Below the pieces are notes generated by a model. It worked only from the letters and a program-made list of their open reading frames with translations. It did no database searches and was not told where the DNA came from. A stretch of DNA of 43,173 nt from a virus. The stretch lies in the IMG/VR virus record IMGVR_UViG_3300046001_007608, positions 1-43,173 of that record; one strand, 5' to 3'. Below, in pieces: positions 1-7,838 of the stretch. Position numbers and translations under genes: made by a program. Numbering within the stretch: the stretch's first letter is position 1; each line of letters begins with the position of its first letter.

Positions 1-177
1 AATTGCATTGAAGCATATGGTAAAAAATATATGACTCATCCCAATGATACAGCAAAACTCTATGCTGTTTCAAGGCTGGTTGATGCTGAAGTAATCAAAA
101 GGATGGAAATTATCAATGAAAGGAACTCCAAGGATGGAACTATTTTTGTTGGTCATTGTGGTAATAGTGATCTGTAA
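1..177 (+). CDS. C-terminal end of an unrecognised protein (5' end outside window)
   Basis: Frame 1 is open from the first base to a TAA at 175-177, giving the last 58 residues of a protein that begins upstream. The visible part is a mixed helical tail (a MTHPNDTAKLYAVSRL stretch followed by a charged helix) with no motif I recognise. Its position just before the large terminase would suit a small terminase subunit or another packaging accessory, but that is positional inference only. Its end overlaps the start of the next small gene by 44 bases, as is common in this window. Confidence 0.5.
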   Translation, partial: NCIEAYGKKYMTHPNDTAKLYAVSRLVDAEVIKRMEIINERNSKDGTIFVGHCGNSDL

Positions 178-337
178 TTGGAATGATATTAAGGAAGTAT
201 GGAATAATCCTGTTATTATTCCTCCAAAGAAACCTTGGAAGTATGCTGGATGGAATGGGTATCATCGTTGTAGAAGGAAGAATTCCTTTAATGGAATGAA
301 ACGATTCTTTAAATCCTCAGGAAGAAGGAAGTTCTAA
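134..337 (+). CDS. Small hypothetical membrane protein
   Basis: A 67-residue frame ends directly against the terminase start (TAA at 335-337, ATG at 338). I chose ATG 134 over the in-frame ATG 116 because AAAGGA at 119-124 sits 9 bases upstream. Residues 2-16 form a strongly hydrophobic stretch (LFLLVIVVIVIC) able to act as one membrane segment or signal anchor. The remainder is basic and aromatic, ending in an Arg/Lys-rich tail. No family is recognised. A small inner-membrane or DNA-binding accessory protein is possible. Overlap with the upstream frame leaves some doubt that it is real. Confidence 0.5.
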   Translation: MELFLLVIVVIVICNWNDIKEVWNNPVIIPPKKPWKYAGWNGYHRCRRKNSFNGMKRFFKSSGRRKF

Positions 338-2278
338 ATGCAACTGATTAAACCAAGAAGGATACTCAACCAGAATAGAAACAAAAGGACATTGGAAAAA
401 ACTATTCAGGAAAAAGAACTTGAAGTACGGGCCAAAATCAAACGATATATCCCAAAAGGATATAAGGATGGTGGTGAAGGATTCATTCAATGGTGTAATG
501 ACTTTGTTTGTGTTCCTGTGTATGCTGAAGGTGATGATATGGCAACATGGGTTCCTCTTGGTAAACTATCCGATGTTGCAAATCCCAAAACTGGTAGATC
601 CTCAAAGCAAATGTGGGAATCTCAGTGTGAAGTTGCGCGGGAAGCTCTGCAAATGGAAAACAACAGATTCATCTATCGATTGATTGTCTTCTGTTGGCCG
701 CGTGGTGATGGTAAATCCTTATTTGCCTGTCTGATCCAACTATGGAAATTCTTCAACTGGCCGCGTCAACAAATTATGCTCGGTGCCAATAGCAAGGAAC
801 AGACAAAATTCGTCCATTATGACATCATACGCGACATTATTATCAACTCTCCCAGGTTATATGAGATGATCGGTGGAGAAAGAAACATTCAAGAAAAGGA
901 AATCAGAATTGTTGACTCTGAAGGAAACGTTCGGTCCATGATTCGATCAATCTCATCCTTTTCAGGTATTGTTTCCAATATCACAGGGTATACCTTCTCA
1001 GAAATCTTCGACATGAAGAATCCTAAATTCTTTGTTCAGCTTGATGGGTCTATTCGAACTATTCCCAATGCTTTAGGAGTTATCGACTCCACTGTCTCTG
1101 CCAAAGACCACATCCTTTACAAACTGTATTCCAATTTCATGACAGGAAAGAGTAAAACCGTCTTCTTTTCTTATAGATTTAGTAGGAAAGGTGATGTTGG
1201 GGACTATTGGAACCCCAATATGGATGATGCACAACTCAGAGACTATGAAACCAAGTTCCCTCTTGGGGATTTTGAAAGATATTTCCTCAATAAGTGGAAT
1301 TCCGGTAACGTAAAGGTCTTTTCTAAGGAACAAATCGAAGAAATTGGTATTATAGGAGCTGATAATTATATCCTTAATCATGAAACAGTGCAAGAAATCC
1401 TCTTAGATCGAACAAAAACTGAAGAAATGATACTCGATTTGTCTGATCGCAATAAGCAATTGGACCAAAAATCAGTACCTATTTTCAGGGAAAAGATCGA
1501 ATTTGCTTCGCGTAGACTGCAAAAAGTAGATTCCTTATACGTTTTAAAAGACTCATTTGAACGTCCTATCATGCTGAACAACTCTGGTTTACAGGATTTA
1601 GGAGACAAATTCCAGACTGATTGGTCTATTATGTCAGGAATTGATATGGCAGATCCTTATGCAATCCGGGGAAAAGCTCGTTCCATTGTCACTATTGTTG
1701 CCAAAGGACTTGCAGGAAGTATGAATAATCCATATGCCATCAATAATCTATCTCCTAAATACATATATTTTCTTCTCATGCTTGCCCAGGCCGAAAAGAA
1801 CTCCATTGACAATATTAAAGACATCCTGGAAGAAGCTGATGGGGAATACCAAGGCATAGACACCCTTTGTTCGGAACGATACGGTGTTTGGGATATGGAG
1901 GCATGGTGTGAAGAGAGAACAATCAAATTCGAACCGGTCTTTCCTAATTACGAACGACAGAGAGAAGCTTTTAAGGAATACTTCATTGCTATCAAAGAAG
2001 GACGCTACAAAGCCCCTTTTGTTTATCTTGCCGGATCAAAGAATAAAAATATCTTAACAGAGGAACATTTGAACTTTGATCATGATTCGGAAACAAAATG
2101 GTTTGGTTCCTCAGAAAAGAATGAAGTTCGGGGCATTCAGGATGATACAGTATTTTCAGGAATGTGGTGTGTTTTTGGAGGACGTATGCTGACTTCAGCA
2201 GACTTTCGCCAGAGGATTATACATAATGAGAGCTTTGGCTATTTCCAAGGAAATAAAGATTTAATAGGCAAATATTAA
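338..2278 (+). CDS. terL: Terminase large subunit (packaging ATPase and nuclease)
   Basis: This 646-residue protein is the motor that translocates phage DNA into the prohead and cuts it. The N-terminal ATPase half has a Walker A-type loop PRGDGKS at residues 121-127 (Lys126), an adenine-pocket region around 145-160 (MLGANSKEQTKF), a Walker B-like strand GYTFSE ending at Glu222, and a coupling motif GVIDSTVS near 247-254. The C-terminal RNase H-like nuclease shows Asp436 in SGIDMADP, an acidic region near GIDTLCSERYG, and the paired Asp602/Asp603 in the usual late DDTVFSGMW motif. Length is slightly above the usual 450-600. The aspartate normally preceding the catalytic Glu in Walker B is Ser here, a tolerated variation. 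The start is set by GGAAG just upstream and by abutment to the preceding stop. Confidence 0.93.
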   Translation: MQLIKPRRILNQNRNKRTLEKTIQEKELEVRAKIKRYIPKGYKDGGEGFIQWCNDFVCVPVYAEGDDMATWVPLGKLSDVANPKTGRSSKQMWESQCEVAREALQMENNRFIYRLIVFCWPRGDGKSLFACLIQLWKFFNWPRQQIMLGANSKEQTKFVHYDIIRDIIINSPRLYEMIGGERNIQEKEIRIVDSEGNVRSMIRSISSFSGIVSNITGYTFSEIFDMKNPKFFVQLDGSIRTIPNALGVIDSTVSAKDHILYKLYSNFMTGKSKTVFFSYRFSRKGDVGDYWNPNMDDAQLRDYETKFPLGDFERYFLNKWNSGNVKVFSKEQIEEIGIIGADNYILNHETVQEILLDRTKTEEMILDLSDRNKQLDQKSVPIFREKIEFASRRLQKVDSLYVLKDSFERPIMLNNSGLQDLGDKFQTDWSIMSGIDMADPYAIRGKARSIVTIVAKGLAGSMNNPYAINNLSPKYIYFLLMLAQAEKNSIDNIKDILEEADGEYQGIDTLCSERYGVWDMEAWCEERTIKFEPVFPNYERQREAFKEYFIAIKEGRYKAPFVYLAGSKNKNILTEEHLNFDHDSETKWFGSSEKNEVRGIQDDTVFSGMWCVFGGRMLTSADFRQRIIHNESFGYFQGNKDLIGKY

Positions 2279-2285
2279 ATAATCG

Positions 2286-2313
2286 TTGACAATGATAGAA
2301 CTTTCTGTATAAT
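2286..2313 (+). promoter_or_regulatory. Strong sigma70-type promoter for the structured RNA and capsid genes
   Basis: A perfect -35 hexamer TTGACA (2286-2291) and a perfect -10 hexamer TATAAT (2308-2313) are separated by 16 bases. Transcription should start near 2319-2321, exactly where the first stable hairpin of the downstream RNA begins. It lies 8 bases after the terminase stop codon. It is the best promoter in the window. Confidence 0.85.
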
Positions 2314-2318
2314 CACGC

Positions 2319-2870
2319 ACAAGGTGTACGTTTACTTGCATGGGTTCCGTACACGCCGAGGATGTATAAAGAAAATAGAAGTCGCCTGTTATTACCGGCA
2401 AAATGACTTCCTTAAAATGTTTGAGATGGATCGGTTTTCACCCCAAAAGGCTACCATTGGCCTCCTCCACATCACCGATTCATTGAAAACAATCTTCACC
2501 CTACTGGTTGATAACTATGCATCATGTTCAATAAAAATCCTTTGACCGGGTTTACAACGGGCGACCTCCTACAGCATCAGAAGTGATGCTTTTGTTGTTT
2601 GTAGGATATACAGTGCTAAAAAATGCGATCAGTTTTAGGATTAAGTCTTAACAGCTTCAAAAACTCATGAGACTTAATTTGGTGTCCTTCCGCCAGTATA
2701 GAGGGAGCAGGGGGTTCTGGCCTACCCAGTCCAATGACGAAAGTCGGACAACATAGGGCGCACTGGTAAAGCGATAAGGATTCTGTAGAAATACAGTTAC
2801 GGTTTCTGAAGTTAGGATTTACTTGTATTAAAGTTTCTTTAAAGAATCATGAGAAACAAAAGTAAAACCC
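2319..2870 (+). ncRNA. Large structured non-coding RNA between terminase and portal genes
   Basis: About 550 nt with no convincing gene, beginning at a strong promoter and packed with stable hairpins. By eye: 2324-2330/2348-2354 (7 bp); 2378-2383/2405-2410 with inner 2384-2386/2397-2399; 2425-2435/2474-2484 (11 contiguous pairs, three G-U) with inner 2448-2451/2460-2463; 2498-2501/2548-2551 stacked on 2506-2509/2544-2547; 2567-2573/2600-2606 stacked on 2574-2579/2584-2589; 2616-2621/2633-2638, sharing its last base G2638 with 2638-2650/2668-2680 (13 pairs with G-U); 2692-2697/2762-2767 enclosing a GAAA-capped hairpin at 2729-2749; another GAAA-capped hairpin 2783-2796; and 2833-2838/2852-2857, optionally closed by 2815-2822/2862-2869. 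Size, phage setting and ornate folding resemble the known large phage RNA classes GOLLD and ROOL, but I cannot show homology to either. Alternatives are a very long leader controlling portal translation or a processed packaging-related RNA. The 3' end is uncertain. Confidence 0.7.
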
Positions 2871-2933
2871 TTGCCAGCAGAAAGAGACGCCCGAATTTTC
2901 TTTTCTTTTTCCCACCTTTTAGGAGAAGAACTT

Positions 2934-4598
2934 ATGACAAAACTTGTTACACCCCCAAACGCTGATTTCTTTGCTTCCTTATCAGATGATGAACTTAGAG
3001 GCATGAAGTTTTCAATGCCCTGGCAAGTTGGTTATGATGGAGGATATGAAGACAGTAAAGATGCTGATGGGTTTGACACCACAAAATCCGCAGATGGTGG
3101 AGAACTTTCAAGAGAAGAACTCCAAAGAACATGTTGGGAAAAATTCCACTTAAATCCTCAGATCAACACATCTGTTCGTGGCTTGATGGGCAGACTTACC
3201 GGAATGGGGTTTGAAACTTCCTCAGAAAATACAGAAATCAATGATGCAATCAATGAAGTTTATTATGATCACAGAAACAGGCTGTATAATTACTTTCCTA
3301 AGTTTGTAGCAAGGAGTAATATTGAAGGTGAATTGTTTTTATGCCTGACTTGTCATGATGACGGTTTTATTGAAGTTGATTTTGTAGATCCTTCCAATGT
3401 AACAGGAGGTGGTGATGAGAGTTCCGGTATTATTTTCCATCCTTCTAAACCCCTTTTTCCTCTGTATTACAACATTACTAATCCTAATGATCTCAACCCA
3501 AACAAGCAGATTGAGCAGATACCGAGTATCAATATGGCTCGTTATCCAGATCTTATTAATGTTGCCAATAAGATTGCTGCTGTCAAAGGAATTTCACGCG
3601 ATTACCAAAAAAACAGTATCAAGACAAAACGCAATCCGTGGCAAAAATTAGGATATTATTATAGATTCATTGTAGCATGGGACAAGGGGTTTATGACTCG
3701 AAGGGCTGTTTCATTTTTAAGGACAACTCTTCAATGGCTTAATCATTATGAGAATCTGAAGAAGTATGAAATCGATCATAAAAAGTCCTCAGGAAGTTAT
3801 CTGTGGACTTTTCAGTTTGAAGACGCAAGATCCTTCAAACTCTGGCTTGCTCTTACGCCGGAACAACGGGCAACCACTGGCATCATGGCAAAGAAGACTC
3901 CTGGCGGCACCCTTGTAATTCCTCCGGGCATCAAACTCGTTGCAGTGACTCCACAACTTCCGAAGATCTCAGATGGTGACACAGACATTCTTGAAATGGT
4001 TGCTTCTGGCTTAAATGAGCCGTCAGATATCATGACTGGATCATCCAAAGGCACCTTTGCGGCTGTCAAGGCATCCAGAGGTCCAATGACAGATAGGACT
4101 TCAGATGAGATTGCGTATTTCGATAGGTTTTTGAAATATGATTTTTGGAGTGCTGTGTTTTTTTTGAAAAGCCAAATCAGCAAATTCCCATCGGTGTTTA
4201 AAGTGAATGAAGCGGTGTCCTTTGATAAAAAGCAGGAACCCGTTTTTAAGACGATACCCAAAAAGCCTGAATTCCTCATTGATATATCCTACCCAATCTC
4301 TGAAAGTTCCGACACAGAAGCTCAAGCAAGGGCATTTCTTGGAGTTAAACATGGGAATATGAGCGACACACTTGGAATTCCCAATTCCTACATTGCCAAA
4401 AAGATTGGCATTGGGAGCTATGGACGGCAACGTTTGATCAAAGCAACCGAAGATGAAAAATATCCGGAATTGGTTTCTGAAGCTGATTTGGCGGCAGCAG
4501 GAATGAATCCAAATGATCCAGGAAACCAAGAAACTAATCAGGAAAAGAAGATTGTCACCCCAACAAAAAAGCTTGTAAAACCTGCGAAAAAGTCTTGA
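2934..4598 (+). CDS. Portal protein
   Basis: A 554-residue protein placed directly after the terminase and before the protease. It forms the dodecameric ring through which DNA enters the head and to which the neck binds. Portal-like features are an early helical segment with NPQINTSVRGLMGRL, an acidic wing region with WNLD-like strands (DFVDPSNV), a long central part, and the clip/crown-like PSDIMTGSSKGTFAAVKASR segment near residues 355-380. The C-terminus is Lys/Pro-rich and probably disordered. A longer frame from 2871 exists, but AGGAGAAG at 2921-2928 fixes the start at ATG 2934. Identification rests on gene order and these segments rather than one diagnostic motif. Confidence 0.82.
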   Translation: MTKLVTPPNADFFASLSDDELRGMKFSMPWQVGYDGGYEDSKDADGFDTTKSADGGELSREELQRTCWEKFHLNPQINTSVRGLMGRLTGMGFETSSENTEINDAINEVYYDHRNRLYNYFPKFVARSNIEGELFLCLTCHDDGFIEVDFVDPSNVTGGGDESSGIIFHPSKPLFPLYYNITNPNDLNPNKQIEQIPSINMARYPDLINVANKIAAVKGISRDYQKNSIKTKRNPWQKLGYYYRFIVAWDKGFMTRRAVSFLRTTLQWLNHYENLKKYEIDHKKSSGSYLWTFQFEDARSFKLWLALTPEQRATTGIMAKKTPGGTLVIPPGIKLVAVTPQLPKISDGDTDILEMVASGLNEPSDIMTGSSKGTFAAVKASRGPMTDRTSDEIAYFDRFLKYDFWSAVFFLKSQISKFPSVFKVNEAVSFDKKQEPVFKTIPKKPEFLIDISYPISESSDTEAQARAFLGVKHGNMSDTLGIPNSYIAKKIGIGSYGRQRLIKATEDEKYPELVSEADLAAAGMNPNDPGNQETNQEKKIVTPTKKLVKPAKKS

Positions 4599-4616
4599 CC
4601 CCTGTAAAAAAACTTC

Positions 4617-4644
4617 TTGACAAAGGAAATAATTCTGCTAAATA
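4617..4644 (+). promoter_or_regulatory. Possible sigma70-type promoter upstream of protease/scaffold gene
   Basis: TTGACA (4617-4622) is followed after 16 bases by TAAATA (4639-4644), preceded by TGC as in an extended -10 element. The site lies in the 90-base gap between portal and protease. The -35 is perfect but the -10 is weak (3 of 6), so the call is tentative. It would give the capsid genes extra transcription. Confidence 0.45.
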
Positions 4645-4649
4645 GAGGT

Positions 4650-4670
4650 TAAAGGAAAGATTGTCCTTTA
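4650..4670 (+). promoter_or_regulatory. Leader hairpin before protease/scaffold gene
   Basis: TAAAGGA (4650-4656) and TCCTTTA (4664-4670) form a 7-bp hairpin with a 7-base loop. It lies just downstream of the candidate 4617 promoter and ends 18 bases before the ATG, so it would sit at the 5' end of that mRNA. There is no U-run, so it is not a terminator. A role in mRNA stability or ribosome access is possible. Confidence 0.35.
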
Positions 4671-4688
4671 GAGAGAGAGGAAAAGACC

Positions 4689-5840
4689 ATGACTATCGAA
4701 GACAAACTTGTCCCAAAAGGGGCTATGAGATTTATTGACAAAGGATGTCAAGCCACTACCATATTTTCCAAAGGAGAAGATGGTCAGGATAGATCGCAGA
4801 TGAATATGACGGTTTATTCCGGTGGAGTGATCAAAAATCATTGGTATTGGGACGATTTACTGATTGATCTGGAAGGTATGAAGGCAGGAATGTCTAAATA
4901 CCCGGTTCTTGAAGATCATGAAACTTCCAAGAAAATTGCTTTTTCAGGGAAACCCATTGTTAAGGATGGTTCTTTGCAATTGAACCCTGAAAATGTTGTA
5001 TTTGTTGAAACGGAACATAGTAAGGAGTTTCAGACCCTTTCTAAACAGGGATTTCCATTTCAATCCAGTGTTCGTGTCAACCCCCGTAGAGTAGAACGCA
5101 TTGTTGAAGGTTCGGAAGCAATGGCGAATGGAAAAGTCCTTAAAGGACCGGCATCAATTTTCCGTGAATGGGATTATGTCGAAGGTTCTGTCTGTGTTTT
5201 TGGATGGGATTCCCAAACGTCTGCATCAGCGTTTTCGAAAGATGTCGTTCAATTCGATTATGAATTAATGTTATCAAAAACCAACGATACAAAAACCCCC
5301 TCACAGGAGGAACCACCAATTATGGATCTCGATCAGTTTAAGAAAGATCACCCCGAACTGTTTACGGAGATTGTCAAAACCGCAACAGATCAGGCCGTTG
5401 CATCTTTTGCCCAGGAGAAAACCAATTTGACCGGTATCATTGATAAACTGACCGTAACGCTTACGGAAAGTGATACTCAGATCAAGGAATTGGCAAAGAA
5501 GGATGCAATCCGGGCAGAAAAGGAAATGTTTGCCGAGGCCGAAGTTATTTGGATGACAAAACTCAGTGCCAGTGAAATTCCTGAGCGTATGTTCGCCAAG
5601 GTCAAGAAAAATGTGAGTCATAATGCATTCGTCAAGGATGATATGCTGGACAAAACTGCTTTTTCGGCAGCCGTTGATGAGGAATTGAAGGATTGGGCGG
5701 ATTTCAAATCCACTTCTACTTCAGTTCAAGGCCAGGGATTCTCTCAGAAGGACGTTGAGAGTAATACCGCAATTGTGGCGGAAAACACCAAAATAGCTGA
5801 TGCATTGTTTGCAATGGTCAGTGGTAAACCCGCGAAATAA
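4689..5840 (+). CDS. Prohead maturation protease fused to scaffold domain
   Basis: A 383-residue protein between portal and capsid genes. Residues 1-190 look like a prohead protease: a strand-rich region with PVLEDHETSKKIAFSG near 74-90, where His in DHE is a candidate catalytic residue. A later segment (residues 153-180, FREWDYVEGSVCVFGW) matches the usual EVSLV-type strand before the end of such domains. Residues 212-383 are acidic, helical and coiled-coil-like, as expected of a scaffold. The protease would self-cleave and remove scaffold during head maturation. A strong internal ribosome binding site separates the halves. The specific protease clan cannot be fixed by eye, and a catalytic Ser is not obvious. 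Confidence 0.72.
   Translation: MTIEDKLVPKGAMRFIDKGCQATTIFSKGEDGQDRSQMNMTVYSGGVIKNHWYWDDLLIDLEGMKAGMSKYPVLEDHETSKKIAFSGKPIVKDGSLQLNPENVVFVETEHSKEFQTLSKQGFPFQSSVRVNPRRVERIVEGSEAMANGKVLKGPASIFREWDYVEGSVCVFGWDSQTSASAFSKDVVQFDYELMLSKTNDTKTPSQEEPPIMDLDQFKKDHPELFTEIVKTATDQAVASFAQEKTNLTGIIDKLTVTLTESDTQIKELAKKDAIRAEKEMFAEAEVIWMTKLSASEIPERMFAKVKKNVSHNAFVKDDMLDKTAFSAAVDEELKDWADFKSTSTSVQGQGFSQKDVESNTAIVAENTKIADALFAMVSGKPAK
5305..5310 (+). promoter_or_regulatory. Internal ribosome binding site for nested scaffold start
   Basis: A consensus AGGAGG lies inside the protease frame, 11 bases before the in-frame ATG 5322. Such perfect sites are rare inside coding sequence, so it is unlikely to be accidental. 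The spacing is somewhat long. Confidence 0.6.
5322..5840 (+). CDS. Nested scaffold protein (internal start, same frame as protease)
   Basis: The ATG at 5322 is codon 212 of the protease gene, is in frame, and would give a 172-residue scaffold beginning MDLDQFKKDHPELF. The sequence is charged, largely helical and has a coiled-coil middle (QEKTNLTGIIDKLTV onward), matching the family pattern. The arrangement is like lambda C/Nu3, where scaffold is made separately from the protease fusion. It would build the interior core of the prohead and be digested later. The linker before it (residues 196-211, NDTKTPSQEEPPI) is Pro/Thr-rich, as expected for a domain junction. Confidence 0.65.
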   Translation: MDLDQFKKDHPELFTEIVKTATDQAVASFAQEKTNLTGIIDKLTVTLTESDTQIKELAKKDAIRAEKEMFAEAEVIWMTKLSASEIPERMFAKVKKNVSHNAFVKDDMLDKTAFSAAVDEELKDWADFKSTSTSVQGQGFSQKDVESNTAIVAENTKIADALFAMVSGKPAK

Positions 5841-5854
5841 GGAGGTCGTGCATT

Positions 5855-6538
5855 ATGGATAATTTTCACGGGGATTCCCCGAACGTTGCTTACGGGCCAC
5901 TTCAAAAGGATTACAGACGACTTTTTTATTCAGATGAAGCTGTCTGCCTTATGGTCCCGATCACTCTGGCAGAAGGGTACGGCGTTCTTAAAGCCGGTAC
6001 AGCCCTTGCCAAAAACACATCAGCCCTGTTGACCGGCAACAAGAATAAGTATTTTCCTTATTCTCCCGCCGCAATCACCGGAACTGAAGAAGCTCCTGGA
6101 CGCGCCTATCTGGTTCAGCCTACCGTGAATGGCTCCAATTTGCTTTATGTAACGATGAATGACAGTTACAAATTCAAAGTGGGTGATGACATTTGCGTTA
6201 TTGATGACACCACTTCCGGCGAAAATCTCGGTGCCATCACAGCTATTGACCGAACTTCCTTTACCCATATGGCAAAAATCACTTCTACTTCCAATGCCGG
6301 TGCTACTCCGTTCACGGTTGCCCGATTCGCATTTGTTGCGGCTGAAGGATACGATGCTTGTGTTGGTATCATCGGCAAATCGGTTGATTGCGGCACTGGC
6401 GATAAATCTGCGGGGGCAAATGCTTCCCTGTTGATTTCCAATTTCATCGTTTATACGGCAGGACTGGCAAATGTGGATGCGGCAGCGATTGCTGATCTGT
6501 CTCTTACCACACACGGTCAGTTCACCATTTGCAAATAA
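5855..6538 (+). CDS. Head decoration protein-like virion protein
   Basis: A 227-residue beta-rich protein directly before the major capsid gene, the usual place for a gpD-like capsid decoration protein. The outer parts fit that fold: residues 30-57 (VCLMVPITLAEGYGVLKAGTAL) and residues 168-227, where GIIGKSVDCG and a final strand resemble the end of gpD-type domains. Residues 91-163 look like an extra beta module centred on FKVGDDICV and are related to a module in the capsid protein and two fibres. The ribosome binding site is AAGGAGG. It would stabilise the expanded capsid from outside. Confidence 0.65.
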   Translation: MDNFHGDSPNVAYGPLQKDYRRLFYSDEAVCLMVPITLAEGYGVLKAGTALAKNTSALLTGNKNKYFPYSPAAITGTEEAPGRAYLVQPTVNGSNLLYVTMNDSYKFKVGDDICVIDDTTSGENLGAITAIDRTSFTHMAKITSTSNAGATPFTVARFAFVAAEGYDACVGIIGKSVDCGTGDKSAGANASLLISNFIVYTAGLANVDAAAIADLSLTTHGQFTICK

Positions 6539-6552
6539 GGAGGAGTTGAACC

Positions 6553-7818
6553 ATGAGAGGTATTGCTGATATTCCCGAACTTCGTCTTGAAGTTCTTCAA
6601 GATTTTATTACCCGATTTACATCTCCTCCTGAATTGACCCTTTCCAATTTGTTTGGAACTTCTAATACGGTTTCAGATACGATTTATTGGGAAAGTCAGG
6701 AAGGTGGTCGTGGAATGGCTCCGTTTGTAGCTCCCGGCGTACCTTCCCCGCGTACTGCTCCTTATGGAGTGACCAAGCATTCGGCAACTGCCGCTACTTG
6801 GAAGGAGAAGATGTATTTCGATGAAGAGTTCCTGAACAACCTTCGTAAGGAAGGAACTCTGAATCAGTATTATGCATCAGCCCAACGTTTGGCAAAAGAA
6901 ATGGCAGGACTGACCTATCGTTCCATGCGGCGTAAGGAATGGATGTTTTCCAAAATGATGTTCAATGGCGGCTTCGCCTATCAGACCACCGGTGGTACTC
7001 GTGTGGCTATTGATTATAATCTTCCTGCTGAAAATACTCCGACTCTGACCACCAATTACATGTGGACTGCAACCGGCAGTTCCGCTACGGTGGACATTTT
7101 TGGGGACATCATGGACGGAAAACAGGCCATCAAGGATGCTACTGGTGCCTTCGTTGATCGTGCCATATGCACCACCAAAGTTCTTCAGTATATGGCACAA
7201 GATCCCACAATACGCGCTCTGCTTGCAAAATCCGCGTTCGGTAATGGTGATCTGTTTACCGGCACCAAGAACAAACTGCTTGGGATTAATCCCAAAGTGG
7301 TTGCATCTCTTCTGGACATTCCTTTCCTGGAAATCAACGATGAGATGTACGAAATCCGCGCCTTTCTGACAGGACCCGTTGTTGGATCTTCCACTGTGGC
7401 AATTCCTGTTGAAGATACCACGGATTTTGAAGTCGGGTACAAACTCCGGTTCGTTGATGTTTCTGCCGGTACATGGGAAGAGGAAACTATCCTTTCTGTT
7501 CAGCACGAATCCAGCACTGTCACCGTTGCTGCGGCTCCGACTGCCAGTTTTAAAGCCGGTGAGGATTTCGTGTTCATGCGAAAGACTTTTATTCCGAGCA
7601 ACAAGTTCACCCTGTTTGCTTCCAGTGTCGAAAATCGCCCCATTGCCGAATACATCGCCTGTCCTTATGGCCTTGGACGTACGTACGGTATGCAGACTGA
7701 TCGCAAGGAAACTTGGGACCCGGATGGTGTGTTTTTGCGAGTTCAGGATAAAGGTCTTCCGGTTCTGTATCAACGGGACGCCATTTACAACCTGACCGTC
7801 ACCAATATCATTGCCTGA
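6553..7818 (+). CDS. Major capsid protein, lambda gpE-like, with inserted beta domain
   Basis: A 421-residue shell protein following the decoration gene. The N-terminal half has the gpE-family look: an early TLSNLFG segment, then DTIYWESQEGGRGMAPFVAPG, a helical part near 100-135, and a conserved-looking C-terminal part (residues 345-421) containing FIPSNKFTLFA, GRTYGM and KGLPVLYQRDAIYNL. Between EIRA (267-270) and FIPS (347-350), where gpE relatives have a short loop, there is an insertion of about 70 residues (272-343) forming a separate beta module around DTTDFEVGYKLRF. The insertion probably faces outward on the shell. AGGAGG stands 10 bases before the ATG. Expression should be the highest in the window. 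Confidence 0.85.
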   Translation: MRGIADIPELRLEVLQDFITRFTSPPELTLSNLFGTSNTVSDTIYWESQEGGRGMAPFVAPGVPSPRTAPYGVTKHSATAATWKEKMYFDEEFLNNLRKEGTLNQYYASAQRLAKEMAGLTYRSMRRKEWMFSKMMFNGGFAYQTTGGTRVAIDYNLPAENTPTLTTNYMWTATGSSATVDIFGDIMDGKQAIKDATGAFVDRAICTTKVLQYMAQDPTIRALLAKSAFGNGDLFTGTKNKLLGINPKVVASLLDIPFLEINDEMYEIRAFLTGPVVGSSTVAIPVEDTTDFEVGYKLRFVDVSAGTWEEETILSVQHESSTVTVAAAPTASFKAGEDFVFMRKTFIPSNKFTLFASSVENRPIAEYIACPYGLGRTYGMQTDRKETWDPDGVFLRVQDKGLPVLYQRDAIYNLTVTNIIA

Positions 7819-7838
7819 TAACGGATAGGAGCAATCGA

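Noticed and set aside
2324-2545. GTG-started 73-residue frame in the terminase-portal gap
   Set aside because: It has no ribosome binding site, an unlikely composition, and starts on the first base of a stable RNA hairpin; the region folds as RNA and the frame covers only part of it.
2574-2599. GCATCA/TGATGC hairpin followed by TTTTGTTGTTT as an intrinsic terminator
   Set aside because: The stem is only 6 bp and is enclosed by a further 7-bp helix (2567-2573 with 2600-2606); structured sequence continues for 260 bases. Partial termination cannot be excluded.
2279-2933. Group I/II intron or tRNA in the gap
   Set aside because: No interrupted gene, no intron-encoded protein and no tRNA cloverleaf with T-loop could be found; the flanking genes are complete.
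6877-7773. Long reverse-strand frame (298 codons) opposite the capsid gene
   Set aside because: It is the complement of a well-supported capsid gene, has no ribosome binding site, and its sequence resembles no family; it arises from codon bias.
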